A stretch of 64,000 bases of DNA from Pontibacter ramchanderi (GTDB lineage: Bacteria > Bacteroidota > Bacteroidia > Cytophagales > Hymenobacteraceae). This document shows, piece after piece, positions 63,883-64,000 of this stretch. The position numbers were made by a program, and so were the translations under genes. Each line of letters begins with the position of its first letter. Position 1 is the first letter of the stretch. Under the pieces are notes generated by a model. The model saw only the letters and a list, made by a program, of their open reading frames with translations, was not told where the DNA came from and made no database searches. The DNA lies in NCBI RefSeq assembly GCF_002846395.1, contig NZ_PJMU01000003.1, positions 62,001-126,000 on the forward strand, in the 5' to 3' direction.

Positions 63883-64000
63883 ATGAAAACGATCCTTCTT
63901 CTCCTTATTTCCAACATCTTCATGACCTTCGCCTGGTATGGGCACCTCAAGTTTAAAGAAACAGTGCTCTGGAAGGTCATACTGGTCAGCTGGTTCATTG
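63883..64000 (+). CDS. DUF486 membrane protein, 5' part (runs off window)
   Basis: The first 39 residues (MKTILLLLISNIFMTFAWYG, then HLKFKETVLWKVILVSWFI) match the start of DUF486 proteins, small four-helix membrane proteins related to the drug/metabolite transporter superfamily. The stop is outside the window. It is divergent from gyrB. Confidence 0.85.
   Translation, partial: MKTILLLLISNIFMTFAWYGHLKFKETVLWKVILVSWFI

Overview
The window looks like chromosome of a moderately GC-rich Bacteroidota of the order Cytophagales, most like Hymenobacteraceae (Pontibacter and relatives). This is inferred from gene families (TIGR02587/TIGR02588 pair, HipA_2-DUF3037 pair, DUF3536 GH57 enzyme, TrxR-like ferredoxin reductase with a 2Fe-2S ferredoxin), a possible TAnnTTTG promoter element and C/G-rich intergenic repeats. 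No rRNA, tRNA, CRISPR array, transposase, phage gene or integrase was found. Nearly all genes are housekeeping or metabolic.

Layout. 0-3.1 kb: 3' part of cyanophycin synthetase and an isoaspartyl peptidase. 3.3-6.9 kb: a membrane-protein locus with a winged-helix regulator and two matching palindromic operators. 7.0-8.4 kb: ferredoxin reductase and ferredoxin. 8.8-9.4 kb: an AT-rich single-gene cassette. 9.4-11.7 kb: membrane protein, HipA-like kinase with DUF3037 partner, TPR protein. 11.7-16.7 kb (minus): a pentein hydrolase broken by an in-frame stop, cyanophycinase, the TIGR02587/02588 pair and a beta-barrel protein. 17.3-23 kb: LutA-like protein, HMG-CoA lyase, SDR, aldehyde dehydrogenase and a CNNM/CBS protein. 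23.1-27.8 kb: glyoxylate bypass (aceA, aceB) with a divergent RamB/ScfR-type regulator. 27.9-29.9 kb: xseA, xseB and a small membrane protein. 30-50.7 kb: a trehalose/alpha-glucan supercluster (OtsA-OtsB fusion, GlgB, TreS-maltokinase, GlgE, TreZ, GH57, TreY, MalQ). 50.9-57.6 kb: thioredoxin-like protein, L,D-transpeptidase-like protein, M23 peptidase, Ppx and Ppk. 58-64 kb: PagL-like protein, DUF302 lipoprotein, CPBP protease, a second AT-rich cassette, gyrB and the start of a DUF486 gene.

How the genes work together. The central block carries all three common trehalose routes (OtsAB, TreS, TreYZ) and the GlgE route, which builds alpha-glucan from trehalose via maltose and maltose-1-phosphate; GlgB branches it, and MalQ and the GH57 enzyme probably remodel it. 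Cyanophycin synthetase, cyanophycinase and isoaspartyl peptidase form a nitrogen storage cycle, while Ppk and Ppx handle polyphosphate. The organism thus appears to store carbon, nitrogen and phosphate.

The most unusual signals are: (1) two single-gene AT-rich cassettes 52 kb apart, each bounded by perfectly complementary 7-bp core sites (GTTAGCT/AGCTAAC and GTTGGGC/GCCCAAC), each followed by a hairpin and preceded by the same roughly 56-bp element, an integron-like arrangement; (2) extreme over-representation of the heptamer AGGTATA/TATACCT in genes and spacers; (3) a 19-bp word inserted twice into a dispersed intergenic repeat; (4) loss of the nucleophilic Asp in the trehalose-phosphatase half of the OtsA-OtsB fusion; (5) an in-frame stop just before the catalytic Cys of a pentein enzyme.
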